The notes under the pieces were generated by a model, which saw only the letters and a list, made by a program, of their open reading frames with translations, was not told where the DNA came from and did no database searches. Position numbers and translations under genes: made by a program. From assembly GCF_028527925.1 (NCBI RefSeq), contig NZ_JAPESW010000035.1, positions 1-39,409 of the forward strand: a DNA stretch of 39,409 nt, in the 5' to 3' direction. How positions within the stretch are numbered: position 1 is the stretch's first letter; every line of letters begins with the position of its first letter. The stretch is from Cellulomonas fimi (lineage in GTDB: Bacteria > Actinomycetota > Actinomycetes > Actinomycetales > Cellulomonadaceae). Shown piece by piece: positions 15,404-24,573 of the stretch.

Positions 15404-16912
15404 CTACAGGCCCTGCGCGAGCCGCCAGTACGCCTGGTTCCAGCGGACCTGCTCGCGGAAGCCGCGTCGCGTCGTGGACTCGTCGATGACGAGCAGCTCG
15501 GTGCGCGCGATCTCGGCGAAGTCCTCGAACACCTCGATGCCGACGGCCGTGGACAGCACGGTGTGGTGCGCGCCGCCCGCGGTCAGCCACGCCTCGGCGG
15601 ACGTGCGGAAGTCGGGTCGGGGCTGCCAGACGGCACGCGCGACGGGCAGGTTCGGGAGCTCGGCGGTCGGCGGGACGACGTCGACGACGTTGGCGGTGAG
15701 GCGGAACCGGTCGCGCATGTCGGCGAGCGACACGACGACGCCGACGCCCGGGTCGGTGTCGAACACCAGGCGGACGGGGTCCTCCTTGCCGCCGATGCCG
15801 AGCGGGTGGATCTCGAGCTTCGGCTTCGACGTGGTGAGCGTCGGGCAGATCTCGAGCATGTGGGCGCCGAGGATGCGCTCGTCGCCGGGCGTGAGGTCGT
15901 AGGTGTAGTCCTCCATGAGCGACGCGCCACCGGGCAGGCCCTCGCCCATGACCTTCGCCGCGCGGACGAGGACGGCGGTCTTCCAGTCGCCCTCGGCGCC
16001 GAAGCCGTAGCCGTCGGCCATGAGCCGCTGGACCGCGAGCCCGGGGAGCTGCTTGAGGGCGCCCAGGTCCTCGAAGTTCGTCGTGAACGCCTTGGCGCCG
16101 ACGGACTCGAGGAAGGTGCGCAGCGCGATCTCCTGACGCGCGCCGTAGCGCAGCGACTCGTGCTGGTCGCCGCCACGGCGCAGCGACGGGACGACGTCGT
16201 ACAGGTCCTCGTACTCGGCGACGAGCGCGTCGACCGCGGCGTCGTCGACGGCCTCGACCGCGGCGACCAGGTCGTTCACGCCCCACGTGTTGACGGAGAC
16301 GCCGAACCGCAGCTCGGCCTCGGTCTTGTCGCCCTCGGTGACGGCGACGTTGCGCATGTTGTCGCCGAACCGGACGAGGCGGAGCTCGTGCGTCGCGGCC
16401 CAGCCGGCGGCGGCGCGGACCCACGTGCCGATCGAGGCGCGGACGGCGGGGTTCGACGCGTGCCCGACGACGGTCTTGCGCGCGGTGCCGAGGCGCGTCG
16501 CCATGTACCCGAACTCGCGGTCGCCGTGGGCGGCCTGGTTGAGGTTCATGAAGTCCATGTCGATGGTGTCCCACGGCAGCTCCACGTCGGCCTGCGTGTG
16601 CAGGTGCAGGAGCGGCTTGCGCAGGGCGTCGAGGCCGGCGATCCACATCTTCGCCGGGGAGAACGTGTGCATCCAGACGACGACGCCGAGCACGTTGTCG
16701 TCGGCGTTCGCGTCGAGCGCTGCGCGGCGGATCGCGGCGGAGTCCTTGAGGACGGGCTTCCAGACGACCGTCGCAGGGACCTCGTCGGAGTCCTGCAGCA
16801 GGCGCGCGACCTCCTGCGACTGCTCGGCGACCTGGCGCAGCGTCTCCTCGCCGTAGAGGTCCTGGCTGCCGGTGAGGAACCAGATCTCGCGGTCGGCGTA
16901 CGGCTTGGTCAT
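15404..16912 (-). CDS. araA: L-arabinose isomerase
   Basis: 502 aa, the usual length. Converts L-arabinose to L-ribulose in the cytoplasm with a Mn2+ cofactor. Recognisable family segments are [17 protein letters not shown] at the N-terminus, [19 protein letters not shown] near residue 88, [21 protein letters not shown], and the metal/catalytic region [12 protein letters not shown] and LMEDYTYDL. The TGA of araD overlaps its ATG by 4 bp (ATGA), so the two are translationally coupled. It is the last gene of araB-araD-araA. Identification is firm. Confidence 0.98.
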   Translation of the reverse strand: MTKPYADREIWFLTGSQDLYGEETLRQVAEQSQEVARLLQDSDEVPATVVWKPVLKDSAAIRRAALDANADDNVLGVVVWMHTFSPAKMWIAGLDALRKPLLHLHTQADVELPWDTIDMDFMNLNQAAHGDREFGYMATRLGTARKTVVGHASNPAVRASIGTWVRAAAGWAATHELRLVRFGDNMRNVAVTEGDKTEAELRFGVSVNTWGVNDLVAAVEAVDDAAVDALVAEYEDLYDVVPSLRRGGDQHESLRYGARQEIALRTFLESVGAKAFTTNFEDLGALKQLPGLAVQRLMADGYGFGAEGDWKTAVLVRAAKVMGEGLPGGASLMEDYTYDLTPGDERILGAHMLEICPTLTTSKPKLEIHPLGIGGKEDPVRLVFDTDPGVGVVVSLADMRDRFRLTANVVDVVPPTAELPNLPVARAVWQPRPDFRTSAEAWLTAGGAHHTVLSTAVGIEVFEDFAEIARTELLVIDESTTRRGFREQVRWNQAYWRLAQGL

Positions 16913-17676
16913 CGGGCGTTCTCCTGCTCGGTGTCGGTGGTGGTGCCGGCGGCGGGGGCGGCGGTGCCCTGGCCGTAGACGTTCTGGTAGCGGTCGTACA
17001 GCGAGTCGACGTGCTCCTGCGCGAGGGGCAGCGGCTCGCCGAGCTGACGCGAGATGTGCACGGTCCGGGCGACCTCCTCGACCATGACCGCGGCCTTGAC
17101 GGCCGCCTTCGCGTCGCGGCCGATCGTGAACGGGCCGTGGTTGCGCATGAGGACGGCGGGGCTGCGGGACTCGCGCAGGGTCTCGACGATGCCGCGGCCG
17201 ATGGAGTCGTCGCCGATGAGCGCGAACGGCCCGATCGGGATGTCACCGCCGAACTCGTCGGCCATCATCGTGAGCACGCACGGCACCGGCTCGGCCCGCG
17301 CGGCCCAGGCCGTCGCGTACGTCGAGTGCGTGTGCACGACGCCACCGACCTCGCTCATGTGCGTGTAGACGTACGCGTGCGCCGCCGTGTCGGACGACGG
17401 GGCGCGCGTGCCGTCGACGAGGTTCCCGTCGAGGTCGCAGACCACCATCGACTCCGGCGTCAGCTCGTCGTACGTCACGCCCGACGGCTTGATGACGAAC
17501 AGGTCGCGCTCGCCCGGGCCGTCCGGGTCGACGACGACGCGCTGCGAGACGTTGCCCGCGGTCCACACGACGAGCCCCCAGCGCGGCAGCTCGGCGTGCA
17601 GGCGCGCGACGACCTCGCGCGTGGTCGCGACGGCGGCGCGCACGTCGTCGGGGTAGGCGTCCAGGGGTGTCGTCAT
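16909..17676 (-). CDS. araD: L-ribulose-5-phosphate 4-epimerase
   Basis: 255-aa class II aldolase-fold enzyme that epimerises L-ribulose 5-phosphate to D-xylulose 5-phosphate. Zn ligands are visible in [12 protein letters not shown] (His residues) and in the later MRNHGPF. The substrate-binding pattern is [10 protein letters not shown] near residue 38 and [15 protein letters not shown] near 80. The C-terminal 25 residues are Ala/Thr-rich and low complexity beyond the fold. It follows araB by 64 bp, with GGAGCGAG as ribosome site, and overlaps araA. Confidence 0.96.
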   Translation of the reverse strand: MTTPLDAYPDDVRAAVATTREVVARLHAELPRWGLVVWTAGNVSQRVVVDPDGPGERDLFVIKPSGVTYDELTPESMVVCDLDGNLVDGTRAPSSDTAAHAYVYTHMSEVGGVVHTHSTYATAWAARAEPVPCVLTMMADEFGGDIPIGPFALIGDDSIGRGIVETLRESRSPAVLMRNHGPFTIGRDAKAAVKAAVMVEEVARTVHISRQLGEPLPLAQEHVDSLYDRYQNVYGQGTAAPAAGTTTDTEQENAR

Positions 17677-17740
17677 GCGGGTCTCGCTCCGTGTCTCGTC
17701 GTCGTGCGGCTGTCGTGGTGCGCGCGGGGCGCGGGTGGGC

Positions 17741-19336
17741 TCAGACCGACCGGCCCGCGGCCTGCGCGACCGGCAGCCCGGCGGTGTACCGCTCGAGGTA
17801 GGCGGCGAACCCGCGCACGTCGTCCGCGTCGGGCTCGACGACGTCGACCTTCGCGTCCGCGAAGATGCGCGTGCTCAGGTACGTCCCGAGGTCGAGCTCG
17901 TCGGAGGCGTCGAGGTACGCGGCGAGCACCGCGATCCCCCAGGCGCCGCCCTCGCTCGCGGTGTCCCCCACCGCGACGGGCGCGTCGACGGCCGCCGCGA
18001 GCAGCCGCTGGGCGACGCCCGCGGTGCGGAACAGGCCGCCGTGCGCGAACAGCGCGTCGACCTCGACGCCCTCCTCGGCGAGCAGCCGCATGCCGAGGCT
18101 GAGCGTGCCGAACGCGCCGTAGACCTGCGTGCGCGCGAAGTTCGCGAGCGTCAGACGGCTGTCGGGCGTGCGGAGCACGAGCGGGCGGCCCTCCGCGAGC
18201 CCCGCGATCGGCTCGCCGGACAGGAAGTTGTACGCGAGCAGGCCGCCGCCGTCGGCGTCGCCGTCGAGCGCGGCGCGCAGGAACGTCCCGAACACGGCGT
18301 CCGCGTCGGCGTCCTGCCCGGAGGCGGCGGCGAACTGGCGGAACACCTCGGCCCACGCGCCGAGCTCGCTCGCGCCGTTGTTGCAGTGCACCATCGCGAC
18401 GAGGTCGCCCGCGGGCGTGGTGACGAGGTCGATCTCGGTGTGCACGCGCTCGAGCGCCTTCTCGAGCACGATCATCGCGAAGATGCTCGTGCCGACGCTG
18501 ACGTTGCCGGTGCGCGGCGCAACCGCGTTCGTGGCGACCATGCCCGTGCCGGCGTCACCCTCGGGAGGGCAGAAGGGGGTGCCTGCGCGCAGCGTGCCGG
18601 ACGGGTCGAGCAGCGCGGCGCCCTCGTCGGTGAGGCGGCCCGCCTCCTGCCCCGCGGCAAGGACCTCGGGGAGGACGTCCGCGAGGCGCAGGCCCGGCTG
18701 CCGCTCGGCGACGAGGTCGTCGAACTGGGCGAGCATGCGCGCGTCGTAGTCGCGCGTCGCGGGGTCGATCGGGAAGACGCCCGACGCGTCGCCGACGCCC
18801 AGCACCTTGCTGCCCGTGAGCCGCCAGTGCACGTAGCCGGCGAGCGTCGTGACGAACGCGACCTGCGGGACGTGCGGCTCGGCGTCGAGCACCGCCTGGT
18901 AGAGGTGCGCGATCGACCAGCGCAGCGGGATGTTGTGGCCGAACAGGCCCGTGAGCTCGGTGGCCGCGGCCTCGGTCGTCGTGTTCCGCCAGGTGCGGAA
19001 GGGGACGAGCAGCTCGCCGTCGGCGTCGAACGCGAGGTAGCCGTGCATCATCGCCGAGACGCCGAGCGCGCGCAGGGCCGTCGGCCGTACCCCGTGCGTG
19101 GCCTCGGCGTCCGCGAGCAGCGCCGCGACGGACTCCTGCAGGCCGGTCCACACGGCGTCGAGCGCGTACGTCCACATGCGGTCGACGAACTGGTTCTCCC
19201 ACGCGTGGCTCCCGGTCGCGAGGACCGTGCCGTCGGCGGCGACGAGGCACGCCTTGATGCGCGTCGAGCCGAGCTCGATGCCGAGGGTCGTCTCGCCTGC
19301 GCTGATCGCGGCTCGTGCCTGGGCGGGGTCGACCAT
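17741..19336 (-). CDS. araB: L-ribulokinase
   Basis: 531-aa FGGY-family kinase phosphorylating L-ribulose with ATP. The N-terminal phosphate-binding loop is LGIELGSTRIKACLVAADG, the middle has GVFPIDPATRDYDARML, and the C-terminal ATPase half shows GTSIFAMIVLEKALERVH and AHGGLFRTAGVAQRLLA. The ATG at 19336 with AAGGAG upstream is preferred over an in-frame start 66 bp earlier because the family sequence begins right after it. It heads the araBDA operon and lies behind an operator-like palindrome at 19427-19442. Confidence 0.96.
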   Translation of the reverse strand: MVDPAQARAAISAGETTLGIELGSTRIKACLVAADGTVLATGSHAWENQFVDRMWTYALDAVWTGLQESVAALLADAEATHGVRPTALRALGVSAMMHGYLAFDADGELLVPFRTWRNTTTEAAATELTGLFGHNIPLRWSIAHLYQAVLDAEPHVPQVAFVTTLAGYVHWRLTGSKVLGVGDASGVFPIDPATRDYDARMLAQFDDLVAERQPGLRLADVLPEVLAAGQEAGRLTDEGAALLDPSGTLRAGTPFCPPEGDAGTGMVATNAVAPRTGNVSVGTSIFAMIVLEKALERVHTEIDLVTTPAGDLVAMVHCNNGASELGAWAEVFRQFAAASGQDADADAVFGTFLRAALDGDADGGGLLAYNFLSGEPIAGLAEGRPLVLRTPDSRLTLANFARTQVYGAFGTLSLGMRLLAEEGVEVDALFAHGGLFRTAGVAQRLLAAAVDAPVAVGDTASEGGAWGIAVLAAYLDASDELDLGTYLSTRIFADAKVDVVEPDADDVRGFAAYLERYTAGLPVAQAAGRSV

Positions 19337-19426
19337 CGTCGCGGCTCCTTCGTCGCTGGTGGGCGGGCGCCGGCGCGTGCCGGACACCCCTCGCTCGTGC
19401 ACCGTCAGATCGCGGTGCGCGAGCCA

Positions 19427-19442
19427 ATGTTAGCGCTCACAT
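19427..19442. promoter_or_regulatory. AraR/LacI-type operator upstream of araB
   Basis: ATGTTAGCGCTCACAT, a 16-bp palindrome with one mismatched pair and a central CG, 90 bp upstream of the araB start. It resembles known LacI/GalR-family operators of sugar genes in Gram-positive bacteria. On the minus strand it contains TAACAT, a possible -10 box, so bound repressor would block araBDA transcription. Confidence 0.65.
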
Positions 19443-19535
19443 CGGGTGGGGGGTCCAGCCCGCAGGTCCCACGTGCACCGTCGCCGGGCATGCCTCGCGC
19501 AGCGCCTCCCGGCGTGCCGGCCGGCCGTCGCCGCG

Positions 19536-20603
19536 TCACGCCGGCGCCCCGCTGCTCACCCGGACCACGAGCTCCGCCGGGATCAGCCGGTGGCCGGGCT
19601 CGCCACCCGACATCGCCGTCTGGAGCGTGTCGATCGCCAGCGCCCCGAGCGCCGAGAAGTCCTGCCGCACGGTGGTGAGCGGCGGGACGTAGTGCGCCGA
19701 CCCGACCTCGTCGTCGAAGCCGACCAGCGCCACGTCGTCCGGGACCCGCACGCCGGCCTCCCAGAACGCGTGCAGCAGGCCCAGCGCGAGCTGGTCGTTC
19801 GCGGCGAACACCGCGTCGGGCAGGCCTTCCCGGACCAGCCGGCGGCCCACGTCGTAGCCGTCCGACGCCGCCCAGCCCACGACCACCGGCTCCTCGACCG
19901 GCACGCCCGCCGCCTCGCACTCCGCGCGCCAGCCGACCAGCCGGTCCTGTGCGTCGAACCAGTCCTGCGGCCCCGCCACGTGCAGCACGCCCGAACGCCC
20001 CGCGCCCAGGAGGTGCGCCGTCGCGAGCCGGGCGCCCTGCTGCTGGTCCACGCCGACCGCGTGCAGGTGCGGCTCCGAGGGGACGTCCGCCGCCGACGAC
20101 ACGACGACGACCGGGACCGGCGAGTCCAGCGCCGCGAGCACGTCGACCGCCTGCACCGTCGGCGCGATGATCGCGACGCCGTCCACCCCCTGACCGAGGA
20201 AGTGCTCGAACGCCCGGTGCATCGCGTCACCGTCGAACTGCCGCAGCGTCGCCACCGACACGAACCAGCCCGCCACGCGCGACGCCTCCTCGACGCCGAC
20301 CAGCGTGCTCGTCGGGCCGTACAGCGCCGTCGCGGGCGTCACCACGCCCACCGTGCCCGTACGGCGGGTCACCAGCGCGCGGGCGGCGCTGTTGCGGCGG
20401 TACCCGAGCTCCGCGATCGCCGCGAGCACCCGGTCGCGCGTCTCGGGGCGCACCGAGGGGTGGTCGTTGAGCACGCGCGACACCGTCTGGTGCGACACCC
20501 CGGCGCGGGCCGCGACGTCGCTCATCGCCGGTGGTCGGCCCGCCGTCCCGTTGCGCGCAGCGGCCGGGCGCCCCGTCGCCCCGTCCGTCCCGATCTCGGC
20601 CAC
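19536..20603 (-). CDS. LacI-family regulator of the arabinose operon
   Basis: 355 aa. The helix-turn-helix MSDVAARAGVSHQTVSRVLN starts near residue 27 after a Gly/Ala/Arg-rich tail; hinge residues NSAARALVTRRTGTVGVV and the effector domain with VVGWAASDGYDVGRRL, FAANDQLALGLLHAF and VALVGFDDE follow. It is a LacI/GalR member, not the GntR-hybrid AraR of Bacillus. It is encoded just upstream of araB on the same strand, with the operator in between, so it probably represses araBDA and responds to arabinose. The GTG at 20603 has a GAGG site; the ATG at 20525 is an alternative without one. Confidence 0.92.
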   Translation of the reverse strand: MAEIGTDGATGRPAAARNGTAGRPPAMSDVAARAGVSHQTVSRVLNDHPSVRPETRDRVLAAIAELGYRRNSAARALVTRRTGTVGVVTPATALYGPTSTLVGVEEASRVAGWFVSVATLRQFDGDAMHRAFEHFLGQGVDGVAIIAPTVQAVDVLAALDSPVPVVVVSSAADVPSEPHLHAVGVDQQQGARLATAHLLGAGRSGVLHVAGPQDWFDAQDRLVGWRAECEAAGVPVEEPVVVGWAASDGYDVGRRLVREGLPDAVFAANDQLALGLLHAFWEAGVRVPDDVALVGFDDEVGSAHYVPPLTTVRQDFSALGALAIDTLQTAMSGGEPGHRLIPAELVVRVSSGAPA

Positions 20604-20915
20604 GCCGCCTCGACTTCCCGTGCTCGTCCGGGGTCCGTCCCCGTCCGCCGTCCGCCGCCCCGCGACGTCCGTCCCGCCAGTCCTACCGCCTCCCCCGCCC
20701 CCGGGAGGCCTGATCGCGACGACCTGTCCCGTCGCGCCCTACTTTCGATAGCCCACGGCGCCGCCAGGCCGCCCTCGCACCCCGTCGACAGGCTGGTCCG
20801 GCGCCGTGCGGTCGGCCCGACGTCCGGTCGGCGGTGGTCCCGTCGCCGACTCGGTTTCGGTGCCCGCGAGGCCCGCGGACCCGGCTCGGCCCGCCGACGG
20901 GCGCGCCGTGCGCGC
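20604..20915. other. 312-bp gap between araR-like gene and proC
   Basis: No gene supported. It should hold the promoter of the regulator and the terminator of proC. The only A/T-rich spot is the imperfect palindrome CTACTTTCGATAG near 20740-20752, which might be part of a promoter or operator; nothing else stands out. Confidence 0.5.
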
Positions 20916-21749
20916 TCAGCCCGCGTACTGCGCGCCGAGCTCCCGCGAGCGCTCCGCCGCCGCGCGAGCAGCCGCGACGACGCCTGCCCGGACGCCGTGC
21001 GCGTCGAGCTCCGCGACCGCCGCGACGGTCGTCCCTCCCGGCGACGACACGCGCTCGCGCAGCACCACCGGGTGGTCGCCGGACTGCGACGCGAGCGCGG
21101 CCGCGCCCTCGACCGTCGCGACCGCGAGCCGCGTCGCGAGGTCGCGCGTGAGACCGAGCAGCACGCCCGCCTCGGCCATCGCGTCGACCAGGTAGAACGC
21201 GTACGCCGGACCCGAGCCGGAGATCGCGGTCACCGCGTCCAGGTCCTTCTCCGCGACGCGCACGACCAGGCCGGTCGCGGCGAGCAGCCTCTCGACGAGC
21301 ACCAGGTGCCCCTCGGTCGCGTGCGCGCCGCCCGCGATCGCGCTCGCGCCCTTGCCGACGACCGCCGGGGTGTTCGGCATGACGCGCACGACCGGCGTGC
21401 CGGCCGGCAGCCGCTGCTCGTAGAACGCGATCGGCAGGCCGGCGGCGACCGACACGACGAGCGCGCCGCCGCGCACCGCCGACGCGATCTCGTCGAGCAC
21501 CGCACCGACCACGTTCGGCTTCACGGCGACCAGCACGACGTCCGCACGGGCCGCCGCGTCGACGTTCGACGCGCCCGTCCGTACCGCGTACCGGCCCGCG
21601 AGCTCGTCCGCGCGCGCCGTCGCCTGCTCCGTGACCTCGACCTGCTCGGGCGTCCAGCCCGCGGTGAGGAGCGCGTCCAGGAGCGCCTCCCCCATCACGC
21701 CGCCGCCCATGACCGCCACCCGCGGGGTGCCGCCCGCTGCGTCCGTCAT
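20916..21749 (-). CDS. proC: pyrroline-5-carboxylate reductase
   Basis: 277 aa, the normal length. Last step of proline biosynthesis: reduces 1-pyrroline-5-carboxylate with NAD(P)H. The Rossmann start is VAVMGGGVMGEALLDALL, then VLVAVKPNVVGAVL, the family pattern VVRVMPNTPAVVGKGASAI, and the signature AISGSGPAYAFYLVDAMAEAGVLLGL with SSPGGTTVAAVAEL. It stands alone, read away from the export operon whose terminator lies upstream. Identification is firm. Confidence 0.97.
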   Translation of the reverse strand: MTDAAGGTPRVAVMGGGVMGEALLDALLTAGWTPEQVEVTEQATARADELAGRYAVRTGASNVDAAARADVVLVAVKPNVVGAVLDEIASAVRGGALVVSVAAGLPIAFYEQRLPAGTPVVRVMPNTPAVVGKGASAIAGGAHATEGHLVLVERLLAATGLVVRVAEKDLDAVTAISGSGPAYAFYLVDAMAEAGVLLGLTRDLATRLAVATVEGAAALASQSGDHPVVLRERVSSPGGTTVAAVAELDAHGVRAGVVAAARAAAERSRELGAQYAG

Positions 21750-21846
21750 CGTCGTCCTCCCTCGCGCCCGACGTCGGGCGACGCCGCGAGCCTACCGACG
21801 CGCGTGGCGAGCCCTCGTCACCACCCGGCCCGGCGGCCGCCGTCGT

Positions 21847-21912
21847 GAGGTCGTGACGTCGCGGCGAGGTCGTGAGGTGCAGCTCACGACCTCGCCGGGG
21901 AGTCACGACCTC
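21847..21912. repeat. nested inverted repeats with GAGGTCGTGA units
   Basis: An outer pair (21847-21857 and 21902-21912, 11 bp, perfect) surrounds an inner 15-bp hairpin. The motif GAGGTCGTGA occurs twice on the plus strand and twice inverted within 66 bp. Confidence 0.7.
21862..21897 (-). terminator. terminator of the MacAB-type export operon
   Basis: Perfect 15-bp arms 21862-21876 and 21883-21897 with a 6-nt loop, 79 bp after the stop of the large adaptor gene and upstream of proC on the same strand. Confidence 0.65.
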
Positions 21913-21976
21913 GTCGGACCGGTGGGCCGGTGGACGGGGGCGGATCGTCGGCGGTGGGTGGTCGAGCGCGCGCCTC

Positions 21977-24037
21977 TCAGCCGCCGGTGCGGGTCGACGG
22001 AGGGCCGCCCTGGAAGCCCGCGGGCGGGCCGCCCTGGATGACGACCGGGCCGCGCTGGTCGTCGCCGAGGCCCGACAGGCCGGTCGACGTGCTGCCCGCC
22101 GCGCCCTCGACCGGCTGGTCCAGGTCGGCGAGGACGACCTCGTCGCCCTCGGTCACGCCCGAGACGATCTCGGCGCGCTCCGCACCGACAGCGCCGACCT
22201 CGACCTCGACCGTGCGCGGGGTGTCGCCGTCGAGCACCTGGACCGTCGTCGCGCCGTCCGCGGTGCGGACCGCCGACGTCGGCACGGTGAGGACGTCGTC
22301 GACGCCCGCGACCCGAACGACGACCTGCGCCGACGCGCCGTCGAACAGGCGCTCCTGCGTCGCGTCGAGCGCGATCTCGACCCTGTACGACGGGTCGGAG
22401 GTCGTGGACACGTCGAGCACGCCGATGCTGCTCACCGTGCCCGTGAGGGTCGCGTCGGTGCTCGGCGTCGTCACGGTCGCGGGCTGGCCGACGGCGACGA
22501 GGTCGACGTCCGCGAGGGAGACGGTCGTCGAGACCGTGTGGCCGTCGCTGCCGAGGACCGTGACGACCGCGGTCGACGACGACGCCCCGACGGCGTCGCC
22601 CGGGGCCAGCGCGACCGCCGCGACGGTGCCGGTGATCGGGCTCGTCAGGGTGGCGAACGGCAGGGCCGCCCGTGCGAGGGCCACCTCGGCCTCCGCGGCG
22701 GCGACGGCCGCCTGGTCCGCGAGGACCGTCGCCGCCGACGCGGCACCGCCGGTCGAGTCGTCGGGCGTGCTCGTGGAGGTGCCGTCGGTCGCGCTCGAGG
22801 CGGACGGGGTCGGGGTCGGGGTCGGGTCGCTGGACGGGGTCGAGCTCGACCCCGTCGAGCCGGTGCCTGAGGTGTCGCCACCTGTCGGCGTGGTGCCGTC
22901 GGTCGACGCGAGGGCCGCCGCGACGGCCTGCTGGAGCGCCGCCACCGCCTGGTCGAGCGCCGTCGCGAGCGCGGTGAGGGCCTGCTGCGCGGCGTCCGTG
23001 GCCTGCTGCGCGTCGAGCGTGCCGGCGATCGCGTCGCGGCACGCGGCGAGGGCGTCCGTGACGGCGTCGACGTCCGGGTCCGCGGCGCCGTCCTCGCTCC
23101 CCGTGCCGTCCGAGCCGTCGGCGCTCCCCGCGCCGTCCGCGCCGTCCGCGCCGTCACTGCCGTCCGCGCCCGCGGTGCCGGTCGCGTCGCCGGTCGGCGC
23201 GGTCGTCCGGCTCGTGCCCGACGGCTCGCTCGACGCCGACGGGTCCACCGTCTGCTCCGGGCTCGGGGTCTCGTCGTCCACGAGGTCGAGGAACGCCGTG
23301 CACGCGGCCTCGGACGCCTCGACGCTCGTGCTGCCCGCCGTGAGCGCCTCGTGCGCCGCAGCTGCCTGCGCCAGCAGGTCCTGCTGGGCCTTCCGGACGG
23401 CGGCGACCGCCGACTGCACCGCGGCGTCCGTGGCCGACCCGCCGCCCGGGCCGGTCGCGCCCGGGTCGGTCGCGCCAGCGTCCCCGGTGGGCGCGGTGGA
23501 GCCGGTCGGCGACGTCGAGCCGGACGTCGAGCCCGTGGGCGACGTCGAGCCCGTGGACGACGACGTGCTCGACGTCTGCGACGCGAGGTCGGCGTCGAGC
23601 TGGTCCTGCGCGTCCGCGAGCGCGGCCTCGGCGTCGTCGACCGCGTCCTGCAGCGCGCCCCCGTCGAGCGTGGCGAGCGTCTGACCGGCGGTCACCTGCT
23701 GCCCGACGCCGACGTCGACCGTCGCGACCGTGCCCGCGACGGAGAACGACGCGTCGCGCCGCGTGGCCGACGCGAGCGAGCCGACCGTGTCGACGGACTG
23801 CTCGACGGACGCCGTCTGCGCCGTGGCGGTGCGGTACCGGCCCGACCCGTCGCCACCGAGCGCGAGGGCGACTCCCCCGCCGGCTCCGCAGAGCACGACC
23901 GCCCCGGCGGTGACGAGCGCGACCGTCCGGCGCCGGGCTCGACGGGCGGACCGCGCACGCGACGGCCGGTCCGTCGCTCGCGGGCCGGTCACGTCGCCGG
24001 TGGCCTCGGTCCGGGGAGTGGGAGTCGTGTCACGCAT
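21977..24037 (-). CDS. large HlyD/MacA-like adaptor protein
   Basis: 686-aa membrane-fusion (periplasmic-adaptor-like) protein. After an Arg-rich tail, residues 38-60 form a membrane anchor. Then come the first half of the biotinyl-lipoyl domain (VATVDVGVGQQVTAGQTLATLDGG), a coiled-coil hairpin blown up to about 340 residues by Ser/Thr/Gly/Asp low-complexity inserts, the second lipoyl half (LTSPITGTVAAVALAPGDAVG), a beta-barrel domain and a membrane-proximal domain. The C-terminal tail is Gly-Gly-Pro-rich. Ordinary MacA-like adaptors have 350-420 residues, so the insert is exceptional. Its ATG overlaps the end of the DUF5666-like gene by 8 bp. It is the last gene of the operon and the second adaptor in it. 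Confidence 0.88.
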   Translation of the reverse strand: MRDTTPTPRTEATGDVTGPRATDRPSRARSARRARRRTVALVTAGAVVLCGAGGGVALALGGDGSGRYRTATAQTASVEQSVDTVGSLASATRRDASFSVAGTVATVDVGVGQQVTAGQTLATLDGGALQDAVDDAEAALADAQDQLDADLASQTSSTSSSTGSTSPTGSTSGSTSPTGSTAPTGDAGATDPGATGPGGGSATDAAVQSAVAAVRKAQQDLLAQAAAAHEALTAGSTSVEASEAACTAFLDLVDDETPSPEQTVDPSASSEPSGTSRTTAPTGDATGTAGADGSDGADGADGAGSADGSDGTGSEDGAADPDVDAVTDALAACRDAIAGTLDAQQATDAAQQALTALATALDQAVAALQQAVAAALASTDGTTPTGGDTSGTGSTGSSSTPSSDPTPTPTPSASSATDGTSTSTPDDSTGGAASAATVLADQAAVAAAEAEVALARAALPFATLTSPITGTVAAVALAPGDAVGASSSTAVVTVLGSDGHTVSTTVSLADVDLVAVGQPATVTTPSTDATLTGTVSSIGVLDVSTTSDPSYRVEIALDATQERLFDGASAQVVVRVAGVDDVLTVPTSAVRTADGATTVQVLDGDTPRTVEVEVGAVGAERAEIVSGVTEGDEVVLADLDQPVEGAAGSTSTGLSGLGDDQRGPVVIQGGPPAGFQGGPPSTRTGG

Positions 24038-24573
24038 CGGTGCCGTCCTCGTCCGGGGCGCCCGCGCCCGGCATGCCGCCCGGGCCGCCGCGCATGACCA
24101 TCCCGCCGAGCGCGGTGGTGCAGCCGTCCTCGGTGGGGTCGCTGACCTGCACGGACGTCGCCGTGACCCGGCCGCTGTCGTCGGCCTCGCCGCGCACCGC
24201 GGCGCAGCGGCCGAGCGTGAGGGCGGACGCGTCCGCGTCGGCCGTGCGGGTGTAGGTGGTGGCGTCGGAGACGACGACCTGCCGGTCGGCGGGCTCGTCG
24301 GTGGAGTCGTCGTCCGCTCCTCCCGGGCCGCCCGCGACCGAGACGGTGAGGGTCGTGCCGGAGACGGCCGTGACCTGCCCGCTCACGACGCCGCCGAACG
24401 CGCGGGTCATCGGGGCACCCGACGGCAGGTCGGTCGGCGCACCGTCCGGACGTTCCCCGGCCCCGCCCCACGGACCGCCCGACGGGAGGTCGGTCGGCAG
24501 GTCGGTGGGTGCACCGCCCGGCACCGCGCCGCCGCCGGGTCCCCCGCCGCCCGGCCCGACGCACGTGCCGTCG
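24030..24573 (-). pseudogene. C-terminal part of a split DUF5666-like lipoprotein
   Basis: About 180 codons on the minus strand beginning in the Gly/Pro linker [15 protein letters not shown] and holding one DUF5666-like beta domain (VVSGQVTAVSGTTLTVSV, then VVVSDATTYTRT, LGRCAAVRGEADDSGRVTA) and a Gly-Gly-Pro tail. It has no start or signal of its own. Joining it to the inverted N-terminal part at 24588-25006 gives 963 bp, exactly 321 codons with the frame kept, so the two are halves of one gene. Its end overlaps the adaptor start by 8 bp, as expected inside the operon. Confidence 0.75.
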
